Shown: positions 45,413-56,118 of the stretch, one piece after another
Layout: every line of letters begins with the position of its first letter
How positions within the stretch are numbered: position 1 is the stretch's first letter
Assembly: GCF_010820665.1 (NCBI RefSeq)
Contig: NZ_JAAIKC010000005.1
Coordinates: forward strand, 332,098 to 396,097
DNA from: Paenibacillus sp. SYP-B3998
GTDB taxonomy: Bacteria; Bacillota; Bacilli; Paenibacillales; NBRC-103111
Direction of reading: 5' to 3'
DNA: 64,000 nt
The notes under the pieces: generated by a model
Seen by the model: only the letters and a program-made list of their open reading frames with translations
Told to the model about the DNA's origin: nothing
Databases searched by the model: none
Position numbers and translations under genes: made by a program

Positions 45413-45823
45413 ATGACGGCTAAGCAACGCGTGCGAATCCGAATCGAGAGTCGAAGCGGAAGCGAAACTACCGTGCAGAGGGCGCGAGGGGATCTCTATC
45501 GCAAAGGAAATCATACGTATATCCGATATGAAGAAGAACCTAACGAACTTGGACGAACGGTAACGCTCATTAAGCTGGAGGAGAACCAAATTCGAATCAT
45601 TCGGCAGGGCGACGTGCAAGCGGAGCAAACCTTTGTCGTCGGCGAGAAGCGAATCGGCTTCTACCAAACGCCTCAAGGCAGATTGGAACTCGAAATCGAG
45701 ACTCATGAGCTTACATCGGAGGCCGAAGCAGGTATCGGCATTACAAGGTGGAGCTATGATTTATATGCATCAGGCACACATGCAGGCAAATATCGAATCA
45801 AGTTGTTGATTCAGGGGGAGTAA
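45413..45823 (+). CDS. ywiB: DUF1934 protein (YwiB family)
   Basis: 136 residues of beta-rich, lipocalin-like DUF1934: [18 protein letters not shown] near 37-54, [15 protein letters not shown] near 59-73, then [12 protein letters not shown]. Its place just before argS matches ywiB of B. subtilis. Cytoplasmic, function unknown. A hairpin with ATAAGGC/GCCTTAT arms at 45352-45379 lies in the leader. Next gene starts 5 bases after the stop. Confidence 0.88.
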   Translation: MTAKQRVRIRIESRSGSETTVQRARGDLYRKGNHTYIRYEEEPNELGRTVTLIKLEENQIRIIRQGDVQAEQTFVVGEKRIGFYQTPQGRLELEIETHELTSEAEAGIGITRWSYDLYASGTHAGKYRIKLLIQGE

Positions 45824-45828
45824 CTAGA

Positions 45829-47502
45829 ATGGATGTTATAAACGAAGTGAAAGTAATTATTAAACAAGCGATAACGAACGCCGTCATAGCTGCGAGGATA
45901 GTTGAAATTGAGCAAATGCCTGAGATTATACTCGAGGTACCGAAGGATAAAGCGCATGGGGATTTCGCGACGAATATCGCTATGCAGCTTACCCGTATCG
46001 CCAAGCAGAATCCAAGACAAATCGCCGAGCAAATTATCGCTAATCTGCAAAAAGAGGAAGCTAACATAGCATCAGCGGAAATCGCTGGACCAGGCTTTAT
46101 TAACTTCAAAATGAATAAAGTCTATTTGTACCCGCTCATCAAAGAGGTGTTAAGCCAAAGTGAGCGCTACGGGGCAAGCAACATCGGACAAGGTCTCAAA
46201 GTACAAGTCGAGTTTGTTAGCGCAAACCCAACAGGTTCCCTTCATTTGGGACATGCTCGTGGGGCGGCGGTTGGTGATGTGCTATGTAATGTGCTTGATC
46301 TCGCTGGATATGACGTATCACGCGAGTACTACATCAACGATGCAGGCAACCAAGTTGTAAACTTGGCCAAATCTATCGAAGCCCGTTATCTACAAGCGCT
46401 TGGTCAAGACGCCGAGATGCCTGAAGACGGCTATTTCGGGGAAGATATTAAAGGTTTTGCCACAGATCTTGTAGCCGAAAAAGGCGACCAACTGCTTAGT
46501 CTTGCTGAAGAGGAGCGTCGTTCATTCTTCCGTACGTATGGACTTGAGAAAGAACTCGATAAAATTAAGCGTGACCTCGGTCGCTTCCGTGTTCATTTCG
46601 ATCATTGGTTCTCAGAAACGTCGATCTACGAGGACAACCTGATTCCACCCGTGCTCGAAGAACTGCGAAACAATGGGCATGTGTATGAAGAAGAGGGCGC
46701 TACATGGTTGAACACAACGCCGCTTGGCGACGATAAGAATCGCGTCTTGATCAAAAATGATGGCTCTTTCACTTACTTAACGCCGGATATTGCCTACCAC
46801 CGGAATAAATTTGAGCGCGGCTACGACCGCTTAATTAATATTTGGGGCGCAGATCACCATGGCTACATCCCACGGATGAAAGCTGCTATGACGGCGTTGG
46901 GTTTTGAATCCGATCGACTCGTCGTGTTGATCGCGCAGATGGTAAGTCTTTTCCAAAATGGGGAAAAGGTGAAGATGTCCAAGCGTACCGGCAAAGCCGT
47001 TACGATGGAGGATCTCATGGATGAGGTCGGCGTCGACCCGATTCGTTACTTCTTCGCGATGCGAAGCATGGACTCGCATCTGGACTTTGACATGGATCTT
47101 GCGGTTTCGCAATCTAACGAAAATCCTGTGTTCTACGTGCAGTATGCACATGCTCGTATTTGCAGCATATTCCGTCAGGCAGAAGAGCAAAATATTGCGA
47201 TTCTACCGTTAGAGCAAGTAGACTTATCCCTTCTGACCTCAGAAGCCGAATTCGACTTGCTGCGCAAAATCGGCGAGCTTCCGGAGGAAATAGCGATTGC
47301 CGCTGAGCAGTACGCGCCGCATCGATTGATTCGTTATGTCTATGAAGTGGCAAGCCAATTCCACAGCTACTACAGAGGCCATTATGTTATCACGGAAGAC
47401 GCAGCTTTGACTCAAGCGCGCTTGGCGCTGCTTGGCGCATTGCGTATAACTTTGGCCAACACGCTTCGCGTGGTCGGCGTATCGGCTCCGGAGCGGATGT
47501 AG
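45829..47502 (+). CDS. argS: Arginyl-tRNA synthetase
   Basis: 557 residues, normal length. Order: N-terminal Arg-tRNA synthetase domain (1-90, with [14 protein letters not shown]), class I catalytic domain with HIGH-type HLGH at 139-142, KMSK motif at about 381-384, and DALR anticodon domain at the end ([14 protein letters not shown]). It charges tRNA-Arg. No T-box leader is visible upstream; it follows ywiB closely in one operon. Confidence 0.97.
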   Translation: MDVINEVKVIIKQAITNAVIAARIVEIEQMPEIILEVPKDKAHGDFATNIAMQLTRIAKQNPRQIAEQIIANLQKEEANIASAEIAGPGFINFKMNKVYLYPLIKEVLSQSERYGASNIGQGLKVQVEFVSANPTGSLHLGHARGAAVGDVLCNVLDLAGYDVSREYYINDAGNQVVNLAKSIEARYLQALGQDAEMPEDGYFGEDIKGFATDLVAEKGDQLLSLAEEERRSFFRTYGLEKELDKIKRDLGRFRVHFDHWFSETSIYEDNLIPPVLEELRNNGHVYEEEGATWLNTTPLGDDKNRVLIKNDGSFTYLTPDIAYHRNKFERGYDRLINIWGADHHGYIPRMKAAMTALGFESDRLVVLIAQMVSLFQNGEKVKMSKRTGKAVTMEDLMDEVGVDPIRYFFAMRSMDSHLDFDMDLAVSQSNENPVFYVQYAHARICSIFRQAEEQNIAILPLEQVDLSLLTSEAEFDLLRKIGELPEEIAIAAEQYAPHRLIRYVYEVASQFHSYYRGHYVITEDAALTQARLALLGALRITLANTLRVVGVSAPERM

Positions 47503-47521
47503 ATTCCACTCCTTAACATCC

Positions 47522-47557
47522 AAGAGGCTCCCTTTTACAAGGGGGCCTCTTGTGTTT
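47522..47557 (+). terminator. argS terminator
   Basis: AAGAGGCTCCC and GGGGGCCTCTT arms around TTTTACAA, followed by GTGTTT. Confidence 0.8.
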
Positions 47558-47620
47558 CTATACCTGTCCGCGCAGCTGGTATGCAGGGCCTCCGTACCCG
47601 GCTTTTGCGCCGGGTACGAG

Positions 47621-48778
47621 CTATTTCAGTGCGCTTAGGGCGCGTCGGGCATTGATTTGCCCAGGGCGCCAGCGCGCACTTTCGCGCTTGCTGAGGCTGC
47701 TTGCACAGCGCCTCACGATGTTCTTGATTTGCGTTGGGCTGAGGCTCGGCTTGATGGATAGCATCAAGGCGATAACGCCGCTGACATGGGCGGTAGCCAT
47801 CGAGGTGCCGCTCAACTCATTATATTTGCCGTTAAGCCAGGAGGAGTAGATACGCTCGCCTGGCGCGTAAACATCAATTTGCTTTCCACGGTTGCTGAAA
47901 AGAGCTATTTTGCCTAAACGCGTTGTTGCTCCAACCGAGACGACTTGCGGGAACCGAGCCGGGTAATCCACCGTTTTCCGTTTACCGTCATTTCCGGATG
48001 AAGCCACAATGATTTTGCCCTTGTAATACGCGTTCATTACGGCATGTTCCAGAGAGCGATTATAGGTTTTCATGCCAAAGCTCATGTTAATTACATCAAG
48101 GTCGTTTTGAACACACCAATCAATGCCTGCGATAATGTCGGATACATAAGCGCTTCCGTTGTAGTCGAATGCTTTAACTGGGCAGATGATAGATTTGGGG
48201 GCAACGCCAACAATTCCGGTATGCCGACCTGCAGCGGCAATCGTTCCCGCGATATGCGTCCCATGACCGTTGTCGTCAAAGGGCAGCATGCTGGGGTTTA
48301 ATAAATTGATCCCCCGAGAAATTGAATTTCTCAAATCGGGATGATTATAGTCGATACCTGTGTCAATGACCCCGATTCGCACACGTAGGCCCGTTGCTTT
48401 ACTCCAAGCTTCTGGTGCGCCTATCTGATCTACTCCCCAAGGAATGATGTGGGTGCCTGCGATGGTGCTTCTACGCTTAGCGGTTGTTTTCTTTCCGACG
48501 ATCTGATGAACGGTAACCTTGGTATCCTCTTCAATGATATGCGCACCAGAGATAGCCTTTAGTTTGGTGTCAGCACGTAAAGTGCAAGAAAACGCATGGA
48601 TGATGCCGAGATCGCGGACTTTGGAGAGGTGGACTAGGCTGGATTTCAAACGCTTCAGCTGTGAACTACAAGCATAGTAATCCCTTGTTGATGAGAAGTG
48701 GATGATATGCTTTTTACCAGCATGTTTGGTGAGACCAATTTCCTCATGAAGCAGATGAAGAAAGGTGGCTGTATCCAT
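47621..48778 (-). CDS. Subtilisin-like serine protease (S8), no signal peptide
   Basis: 385 residues. Catalytic Asp in IGVIDTGIDYNHPDL (about 136), His in NGHGTHIAG (about 172), oxyanion Asn in ASSGNDG and Ser in SGTSMATAHVSG (about 325). A 110-residue N-terminal part acts like a prodomain (LKRLKSSLVHLSKVRDLGI) but there is no signal peptide, so it resembles intracellular or non-classically exported subtilases. The C-terminus is Arg/Lys-rich. It lies alone, convergent to argS. Confidence 0.92.
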   Translation of the reverse strand: MDTATFLHLLHEEIGLTKHAGKKHIIHFSSTRDYYACSSQLKRLKSSLVHLSKVRDLGIIHAFSCTLRADTKLKAISGAHIIEEDTKVTVHQIVGKKTTAKRRSTIAGTHIIPWGVDQIGAPEAWSKATGLRVRIGVIDTGIDYNHPDLRNSISRGINLLNPSMLPFDDNGHGTHIAGTIAAAGRHTGIVGVAPKSIICPVKAFDYNGSAYVSDIIAGIDWCVQNDLDVINMSFGMKTYNRSLEHAVMNAYYKGKIIVASSGNDGKRKTVDYPARFPQVVSVGATTRLGKIALFSNRGKQIDVYAPGERIYSSWLNGKYNELSGTSMATAHVSGVIALMLSIKPSLSPTQIKNIVRRCASSLSKRESARWRPGQINARRALSALK

Positions 48779-48936
48779 AGTGCCATCCCCCCGTGACAGC
48801 GTAGAATCGAATCTCCCCTATCCTATGTACAGGTCATCCTGCCTGACCGTGTCATCGCCTTTTTAAGAAATAAATGGGTGCAAAGCCGTGGCATATGCTT
48901 AGGTTTTACATAGGATAAACAGAGAGGCGCAGCAGG
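48779..48936. other. Intergenic stretch
   Basis: Divergent spacer between the S8 protease and rpoE region; CCTATGTACAGG-like and CTTAGGTTTTACATAGG phrases form weak inverted matches. No gene or clear promoter. Confidence 0.3.
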
Positions 48937-49203
48937 ATGCCTCTTTCTCAAGTGGTGGAAACGGATGTGTTTTGGGCACGCTGTTTCCAACGGATACAGT
49001 CGCAGGCGGAGGGGGGCCTCCGCTTGTTTAATTTGTCTGGGCTTGTCCATCAGCCCTTTCTGGGTAAGGATTTTGGGCTTGTCGAAGGTCGAATTGAAGT
49101 GGATAGTTGCAATTTTAGAAAAAATAGGTTTTACTTAATGAAGATATTGGTTATGGTAGATAAAAGAACCTTGAAGAAGACGGTCGAAAGGGATGTGCCT
49201 TAG
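48937..49203 (+). CDS. Possible 88-residue protein directly ahead of rpoE
   Basis: The ATG at 48937 has GAGAGG 9 bases upstream, and the stop TAG is immediately followed by the rpoE ATG, the spacing of a real operon partner. The chain (VFWARCFQRIQ, LFNLSGLVHQPFLG, ending in basic KKTVERDVP) has no motif I know. A minus-strand frame overlaps (48823-49050), and neither is convincing on composition alone. Could be real or a decayed gene. Confidence 0.35.
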   Translation: MPLSQVVETDVFWARCFQRIQSQAEGGLRLFNLSGLVHQPFLGKDFGLVEGRIEVDSCNFRKNRFYLMKILVMVDKRTLKKTVERDVP

Positions 49204-49770
49204 ATGAGTAGCGAATATACACTCAAAATCACCACCGAACAGGCGAAAGAAATGCCAATGGTGGATTTGGCGTTCGAATTGCTGAAGTCGGCGAACACGC
49301 CGTTTTATTATCGTGACCTGATGACGGAAATTGCTAAAATTAAAGGGTTATCTGAGCAGAATGTCATGCAGGTGATTGCCCAACTATATACGGAAATCAA
49401 CATCGATGGACGTTTTGCTTGTGTGGGTTCTAATCTTTGGGGACTTAAGCGTTGGTATCCGGTTGAGAAATCAGATGATGCGGTAGGAAATGCGAAGCGT
49501 CCAAGAATCATCAACGATGAAGATGATGATCTGGATGAAGACATTTATGCTGAGGAAGAAGATACCTACGCCGAGGAAGAAGACTACGATGCTTTCGGCA
49601 AGGAAACCGAAGAAGAAGAGGAAGCGGAAGAAGATAACGAATTCTTTGAGGATGAAGAACTCGAAGAAGAAGATCTGGGCGAGGCTGGTATTGAAGGAGC
49701 CGACGAGGATCTGGAGGAAGAAGAAGAGGAAGAAGATTCCGACTTCGAGGAAGAAGAGGAAGAGAAATAA
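49204..49770 (+). CDS. rpoE: RNA polymerase delta subunit
   Basis: 188 residues. The N-terminal HARE-HTH domain (about 15-90: MPMVDLAFELLKSANTPFYY, GRFACVGSNLWGLKRWYP) is followed by an extremely acidic disordered tail (residues 100-188, almost all Glu/Asp). Delta binds core RNA polymerase, aids recycling and lowers nonspecific binding. Next to pyrG as in B. subtilis. The acidic repeat is typical. Confidence 0.95.
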   Translation: MSSEYTLKITTEQAKEMPMVDLAFELLKSANTPFYYRDLMTEIAKIKGLSEQNVMQVIAQLYTEINIDGRFACVGSNLWGLKRWYPVEKSDDAVGNAKRPRIINDEDDDLDEDIYAEEEDTYAEEEDYDAFGKETEEEEEAEEDNEFFEDEELEEEDLGEAGIEGADEDLEEEEEEEDSDFEEEEEEK

Positions 49771-49776
49771 CTTGTC

Positions 49777-49890
49777 TTGACAGCCCCTGTACGTTCAGAG
49801 TAAACTATTGCATGGGCTTTAAAAGAATCTTAACATTTCGCGAGAGCGTTCGAAAAGTGCCCCGTCACTACGGGTGTCACTTTTTTTGTT
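49777..49890 (+). promoter_or_regulatory. pyrG promoter and CTP-sensing attenuator
   Basis: TTGACA (49777-49782), 18 bases, TAAACT (49801-49806); 7 bases on, transcription should start at GGGC (49814-49817). The terminator at 49854-49890 has arms AAAGTGCCCCG and CGGGTGTCACTTT and a long T run. In B. subtilis and relatives, low CTP makes polymerase stutter on the initial GGG, and the extra G residues pair with the C-rich arm of the terminator to prevent it. Both required parts, GGGC start and CCCC in the 5' arm, are here. Confidence 0.8.
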
Positions 49891-51693
<1,803 letters not shown>

Positions 51694-51769
51694 GAGAGCA
51701 GCCTGTTACATCTATCTCTTCCTGTAAAGCGATTATTTGTAAAACTTTTCAATAAAGTTTGGGCCCACA

Positions 51770-51796
51770 GAAGGAAATCGAAAATGAATAGCGAAT
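51770..51796 (+). promoter_or_regulatory. Sigma-H promoter of spo0F
   Basis: GAAGGAAAT (51770-51778), 11 bases, AGCGAAT (51790-51796) match the sigma-H consensus RnAGGAWWW - N11-12 - RnnGAAT exactly. In B. subtilis spo0F is likewise transcribed by sigma-H at the start of sporulation. Confidence 0.8.
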
Positions 51797-51856
51797 ACCA
51801 TATATTCACATAGAAAATGGGCAGTTCGTTATTCGTTTTCGGGAGGGGACCACGCT

Positions 51857-52249
51857 ATGAAGAAGAAAGTATTGATTGTCGATGATCAAAACGGAATTCG
51901 TGTATTATTAATGGAAGTATTTAGCAACGAAGGATACGATACCTATCAAGCAGCGAACGGAAAGCTTGCTTTAGAAATTGTCAGGAATTCCTCACCCGAT
52001 CTTGTTTTACTTGATATGAAGATTCCTGGTATGGACGGTTTAGACATTTTGAAGCATGTCAAAGCGATTGACTCTTCCATTAAAGTAATCATGATGACAG
52101 CTTACGGTGAGCTTGATATGATTAAAGAAGCGACGGATCTCGGAGCGATCATGCATTTCACGAAACCTTTTGATATTGACGAATTGCGCATGGCGGTAAA
52201 TAAGCAGTTAAATAACGAATCGAACAGCAGCTTTGCGGTGGGATCCTAA
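51857..52249 (+). CDS. spo0F: Spo0F, phosphorelay response regulator
   Basis: 130 residues, a lone receiver domain behind GGGAGGGG. Acidic pocket VDDQ (Asp 9-10), phosphoacceptor Asp 53 ([11 protein letters not shown]), Thr in MMTAYGE and Lys in [10 protein letters not shown]. No output domain. Spo0F takes phosphate from sporulation kinases and gives it to Spo0B, then Spo0A. Its place between pyrG and fba is the same as in B. subtilis. Confidence 0.96.
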   Translation: MKKKVLIVDDQNGIRVLLMEVFSNEGYDTYQAANGKLALEIVRNSSPDLVLLDMKIPGMDGLDILKHVKAIDSSIKVIMMTAYGELDMIKEATDLGAIMHFTKPFDIDELRMAVNKQLNNESNSSFAVGS

Positions 52250-52268
52250 TCATTAGGGTCTTTTTTGT
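52241..52268 (+). terminator. spo0F terminator
   Basis: GATCCTAA and TTAGGGTC arms, loop TCA, then six T; it begins inside the last codons. Confidence 0.85.
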
Positions 52269-52290
52269 TTTCGAAAAACAAAGGGCTTGG

Positions 52291-52319
52291 TTATCATTTG
52301 AAAATTTATGTGCTATAAT
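52291..52319 (+). promoter_or_regulatory. fba promoter with extended -10
   Basis: TGCTATAAT (TGn plus TATAAT, 52311-52319) with a weak TTATCA 17 bases upstream. Confidence 0.6.
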
Positions 52320-52381
52320 AACTCAGGTAATGACAAAGAGCGGTTTACGCATCTACTACGGGTTCTAGGAGGAAGAGAAAC

Positions 52382-53236
52382 ATGGCATTAGTTTCAATGA
52401 ATGAATTTTTACCTAAAGCAAAAGCGAACAAATTCGCGGTGGGTCAATTTAATATGAACAACCTTGAATTCGCTCAAGCGATCGTTGACGCAGCGATCGA
52501 ATTGAACTCCCCATTCATTTATGGTGTTAGCGAAGGCGCACTTAAATATATGGGTATCGAGTTTACGGTAGCGATTGCTGAAGCTGCAGCTAAAAAATCC
52601 GGACTACCGATTGCTCTGCATTTGGATCATGGAAGCTCCTTTGAAGTGGCTATGAAATGTATTCGCGCAGGATTCAGTTCCGTTATGTTTGACGGTTCCC
52701 ACTATTCCTTCGAAGAGAACATTCGCTTGACGAAAGAAGTTGTTAAGGCTGCTCGCGCAATGGGCGTATCCGTTGAGGGTGAGCTTGGAACAATTGGCGG
52801 CGTTGAAGATGATATCTCCGTGGACGAAGAGCATGCAAACCTTGCAAAACCAGAAGAAGCAATCCGTTTCTATGAAGAAACAGGCGTTGACTGTCTGGCT
52901 ATTGCTGTAGGTACAGCACATGGTATGTACGCAGGCGAGCCTAACATTCACTTTGATATTATTGAACAAGTTTCTAAAGCAATCCCAGTTCCAGTGGTAC
53001 TGCACGGTGGATCCGGCGTTCCTGACGAAATGATTCTGAAATCTATCGCAGCTGGCGTTGGTAAAATCAACGTGAACACAGAGAACCAAGTGGCATGTAC
53101 GGATGCAATCCGTGAAGCACTGAACAAAGATGGGAAAATTTACGATCCTCGCAAATATCTCACCCCAGCCCGCAAAGCCATGGTAGACGTGGTTAAATCC
53201 AAAATTCAATTATTCGGAAGCAGCAATCAAGCTTAA
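52382..53236 (+). CDS. fbaA: Class II fructose-bisphosphate aldolase
   Basis: 284 residues behind TAGGAGG. Zinc site HLDHG (about 81-85) with following EVAMKCIRAGFSSVMFDGS, catalytic Glu in GELGTIGGVEDD, and phosphate-binding VLHGGSGVP near 208. Splits fructose 1,6-bisphosphate in glycolysis and joins the trioses in gluconeogenesis. Unlike B. subtilis, no transaldolase follows; murA is next. Confidence 0.96.
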   Translation: MALVSMNEFLPKAKANKFAVGQFNMNNLEFAQAIVDAAIELNSPFIYGVSEGALKYMGIEFTVAIAEAAAKKSGLPIALHLDHGSSFEVAMKCIRAGFSSVMFDGSHYSFEENIRLTKEVVKAARAMGVSVEGELGTIGGVEDDISVDEEHANLAKPEEAIRFYEETGVDCLAIAVGTAHGMYAGEPNIHFDIIEQVSKAIPVPVVLHGGSGVPDEMILKSIAAGVGKINVNTENQVACTDAIREALNKDGKIYDPRKYLTPARKAMVDVVKSKIQLFGSSNQA

Positions 53237-53257
53237 TTCCAATTGTATAGATATTGT

Positions 53258-53337
53258 GGGAAATGCATCCATACTCAAACGGACGACAGATGTCGTTGCG
53301 TTTGAGTTATGATGTTGCGTTTCCCTCTTCTGTTTTT
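53258..53337 (+). terminator. Very long hairpin after fba
   Basis: An imperfect 67-base inverted repeat (53258-53324): GGGAAA/TTTCCC at the base, ACTCAAACG/CGTTTGAGT in the middle, ACGAC/GTCGT at the tip with loop AGAT. It is followed by TCTTCTGTTTTT. Probable fba terminator, unusually long. Confidence 0.7.
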
Positions 53338-53395
53338 CATGGGACAGCTCTTTTCTGTTTCATAGCAAGTAGGTACCTGATGTAGGGGGAGTATC

Positions 53396-54658
53396 ATGTT
53401 GGAGAAATTAATGGTGGTCGGAGGCCGTCCACTACGGGGAACGATTCAAATTAGCGGAGCTAAGAACAGCGCTATCGCTCTGATTCCAGCTGCGGTTTTA
53501 GCGGAAACGTCGGTAACTTTGGATAATCTGCCTCATCTAAGCGATGTGGCTACATATACAGAAATTTTGACGGATTTAGGTGCGACGATTGATTGGAATG
53601 AGGATCGGATGACGATTGATCCGAGTGCGATGAGATCTCTTCCAATGCCGAATGGCAAAGTGAAGAAGCTGAGAGCATCCTACTATTTAATGGGAGCATT
53701 ACTAGGGAGATTTGGAGAGGCGACAATTGGACTTCCTGGTGGATGCAATTTCGAGCCGCGACCGATTGATTTGCACATCAAGGGATTCGAGGCGCTTGGA
53801 GCGGTAGTCAGCAATGAAAATGGCGCTTTGAAGATACGTGCCAAAGAATTACGGGGAGCTAAAATTTATTTGGACATGGCTAGTGTTGGTGCGACAATCA
53901 ATATTATGCTCGCAGCATCTCGTGCCAAAGGTGTTACGATTATTGAGAATGCGGCTAAAGAGCCTGAAATTATAGATGTAGCAACTTTATTGAACTCAAT
54001 GGGAGCCAAGATTAAAGGGGCAGGCACAGAAACAATTCGCATCGAAGGCGTTACTGAGATGCATGGCTGCCGCCATTCAATTATCCCAGATCGTATTCAA
54101 GCAGGGACCTATATGATAGCAGCAGCTGCAACTCGTGGTGATGTAACCGTGGATAATGTGATACCTAAGCATATGGAAGCCCTTACCGCTAAACTGCAAG
54201 AGATGGGTGTTCACATTTATGAGATGGATGAGTCTATCCGTGTTGTCGGTCAGCCTGAATATGAGAGTGTGGATGTCAAAGCGTTAGTGTATCCAGGCTT
54301 CGCAACAGATTTGCAATCTCCGATGTCTACGCTGCTAACACAAGCACGCGGAGTTAGCATATTAACTGATCATGTCTATAGCAATCGCTTTAAGCATATC
54401 CCTGAGCTTATACGCATGGGGGCGAAGGTGAAAGTTGAAGGTCGCTCCGCAATTATTGAAGGTTCTCAGCTTAGCTCGGCTAAAGTTAGAGCTACGGACC
54501 TGCGTGCAGGCGCTGCGCTCGTTCTTGCTGGTCTTAGTGTGAGGGGCGGCGGAATCACGGAAGTATCAGGCGTTGAGTTTATAGATCGAGGCTATGAAAA
54601 TTTAGTGTTTAATTTGTCTTCACTCGGCGCAGAGGTTTGGCGCGAGAGCGAGGAATAA
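53396..54658 (+). CDS. murA: UDP-N-acetylglucosamine 1-carboxyvinyltransferase (MurA2/MurZ type)
   Basis: 420 residues with GGGGGAG upstream. ISGAKNSA near 18-25 binds UDP-GlcNAc and the catalytic loop [17 protein letters not shown] holds Cys near residue 117, so the enzyme is fosfomycin-sensitive by type. First step of peptidoglycan precursor synthesis. Location beside fba and rho matches B. subtilis murAB, the secondary copy. Confidence 0.94.
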   Translation: MLEKLMVVGGRPLRGTIQISGAKNSAIALIPAAVLAETSVTLDNLPHLSDVATYTEILTDLGATIDWNEDRMTIDPSAMRSLPMPNGKVKKLRASYYLMGALLGRFGEATIGLPGGCNFEPRPIDLHIKGFEALGAVVSNENGALKIRAKELRGAKIYLDMASVGATINIMLAASRAKGVTIIENAAKEPEIIDVATLLNSMGAKIKGAGTETIRIEGVTEMHGCRHSIIPDRIQAGTYMIAAAATRGDVTVDNVIPKHMEALTAKLQEMGVHIYEMDESIRVVGQPEYESVDVKALVYPGFATDLQSPMSTLLTQARGVSILTDHVYSNRFKHIPELIRMGAKVKVEGRSAIIEGSQLSSAKVRATDLRAGAALVLAGLSVRGGGITEVSGVEFIDRGYENLVFNLSSLGAEVWRESEE

Positions 54659-54729
54659 AGTTACAAGCAACAGGCAATGCTAGAATCCAATTGAAAATTT
54701 AATAGTTTGGTGGTTGAAAAGGAATGAGC

Positions 54730-56025
54730 ATGCAACTTGCGGAGCTTGAATTACTCAAGCTTACCGAATTATATAAGCTGGCCAAGAAGCATCAGATTCC
54801 TTACTACGGACAGCTTAAGAAAAAAGAACTCATCTTTGCTATTTTACGTGCGCAAGCGGCCGAGAGTGGTCTAATGTTCATGCAAGGTGTCCTCGAAATT
54901 CTTCAGGAAGGTTTCGGTTTTTTACGGCCGATTAACTACCTTCCAAGTTCAGAGGATATCTATATATCCGCTTCTCAAATTCGGAAATTCGATTTACGTT
55001 CTGGAGATATTGTCTCCGGTAAATGTCGGCCTCCGAAAGAAAATGAACGCTATTTCGGCCTGCTACAGGTAGAGGCTGTAAATGGCGAGAAGCCGGAAAC
55101 AGCTGCAGAGCGACTTCACTTCCCAGCACTGACGCCTCTATATCCGCAAACGCGAGTTACACTCGAAACAGAACCTAACAAAATATCGACCCGAATTATG
55201 GACTTGCTCGCACCAGTTGGGCTTGGACAACGTGGTCTGATCGTTGCCCCCCCTAAAGCAGGGAAAACATTGCTGCTTAAAGAAATCGCCAACAGTATCT
55301 CCACCAATTACCCGGAAATCGAGCTTTTCGTCTTGCTCATTGATGAGCGGCCTGAGGAAGTAACCGATATGCAGCGTTCCGTTAAAGGAGAAGTCGTCGC
55401 TTCTACATTCGATGAGCTTCCCGAGAATCACATCAAAGTTGCGGAGTTAGTATTAGAACGTGCGATGCGCTTAGTTGAACATAAAAAAGATGTTGTCATT
55501 CTCTTGGATAGCATCACGCGTCTGGCCAGAGCGTATAACCTTGTTGTGCCGCCAACAGGAAGAACACTTTCCGGTGGTATAGATCCAGCGGCTTTCCATC
55601 GCCCTAAACGGTTTTTCGGGGCTGCTCGTAACATTGAAGAAGGCGGCAGCTTAACGATTTTGGCAACAGCACTGGTAGAGACTGGTTCGCGTATGGATGA
55701 TGTCATCTATGAAGAATTTAAAGGAACCGGGAATCTGGAACTTCATCTTGATCGCAAAATGGCTGAGCGCCGTATTTTCCCTGCCATCGATATTCGTAGA
55801 TCCGGAACACGTCGCGAAGAAGCGCTACTCGGCAAAGATGAGCTTGAGAAAGTATGGGCTCTGCGCAAAGGCATGAATGACTCTCATGAATATACGGAAG
55901 CTTTTATCAAAAAGCTACGGGATACCAAAACCAATCAAGAGTTTTTAGACTCCCTATCTTCTCCCTCTGCTGGAACACCTGCTGCAGGTGGGAATAAAGG
56001 GAAAGTTAAAAACTCTGCATCCTAA
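54730..56025 (+). CDS. rho: Transcription termination factor Rho
   Basis: 431 residues from the ATG at 54730 (AAAAGGA 6-7 bases upstream; ATG 54724 is possible). N-terminal helix bundle, cold-shock-like RNA-binding domain ([15 protein letters not shown] near 45-60), then RecA-like ATPase with APPKAGKT near 171-178, Walker [17 protein letters not shown], and the Q/R loops. Hexameric helicase that releases transcripts. A Ser/Gly tail ends the chain. Confidence 0.96.
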   Translation: MQLAELELLKLTELYKLAKKHQIPYYGQLKKKELIFAILRAQAAESGLMFMQGVLEILQEGFGFLRPINYLPSSEDIYISASQIRKFDLRSGDIVSGKCRPPKENERYFGLLQVEAVNGEKPETAAERLHFPALTPLYPQTRVTLETEPNKISTRIMDLLAPVGLGQRGLIVAPPKAGKTLLLKEIANSISTNYPEIELFVLLIDERPEEVTDMQRSVKGEVVASTFDELPENHIKVAELVLERAMRLVEHKKDVVILLDSITRLARAYNLVVPPTGRTLSGGIDPAAFHRPKRFFGAARNIEEGGSLTILATALVETGSRMDDVIYEEFKGTGNLELHLDRKMAERRIFPAIDIRRSGTRREEALLGKDELEKVWALRKGMNDSHEYTEAFIKKLRDTKTNQEFLDSLSSPSAGTPAAGGNKGKVKNSAS

Positions 56026-56037
56026 GTAAAAATATGC

Positions 56038-56070
56038 GGACAAAGCGTTTTCATCGGAAACGCTTTGTCC
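56038..56070 (+). terminator. Perfect hairpin without T run after rho
   Basis: GGACAAAGCGTTT and AAACGCTTTGTCC, 13-base perfect arms, loop TCATCGG. No T run follows on either strand (AAATATGC on one side), so it may be an RNA-stability or operator element as well as a weak terminator. Confidence 0.5.
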
Positions 56071-56118
56071 TGCTTACGAAGAAAGTTTTCTGAGGAAAAC
56101 TCGAAGGAGTACCCTGTT

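Noticed and set aside
48823..49050. Minus-strand frame of 75 codons next to the S8 protease
   Set aside because: Composition rich in Arg, His and Pro, no ribosome-binding site, and overlap with a better plus-strand candidate.
49490..49780. Lys/Arg-rich frame in the rpoE tail
   Set aside because: It is the shifted reading of the Glu/Asp-rich repeat of rpoE.
52604..53209. Minus-strand frame of 201 codons inside fbaA
   Set aside because: Shadow of the aldolase gene; the product is Cys/Phe/Asn-rich without motifs.
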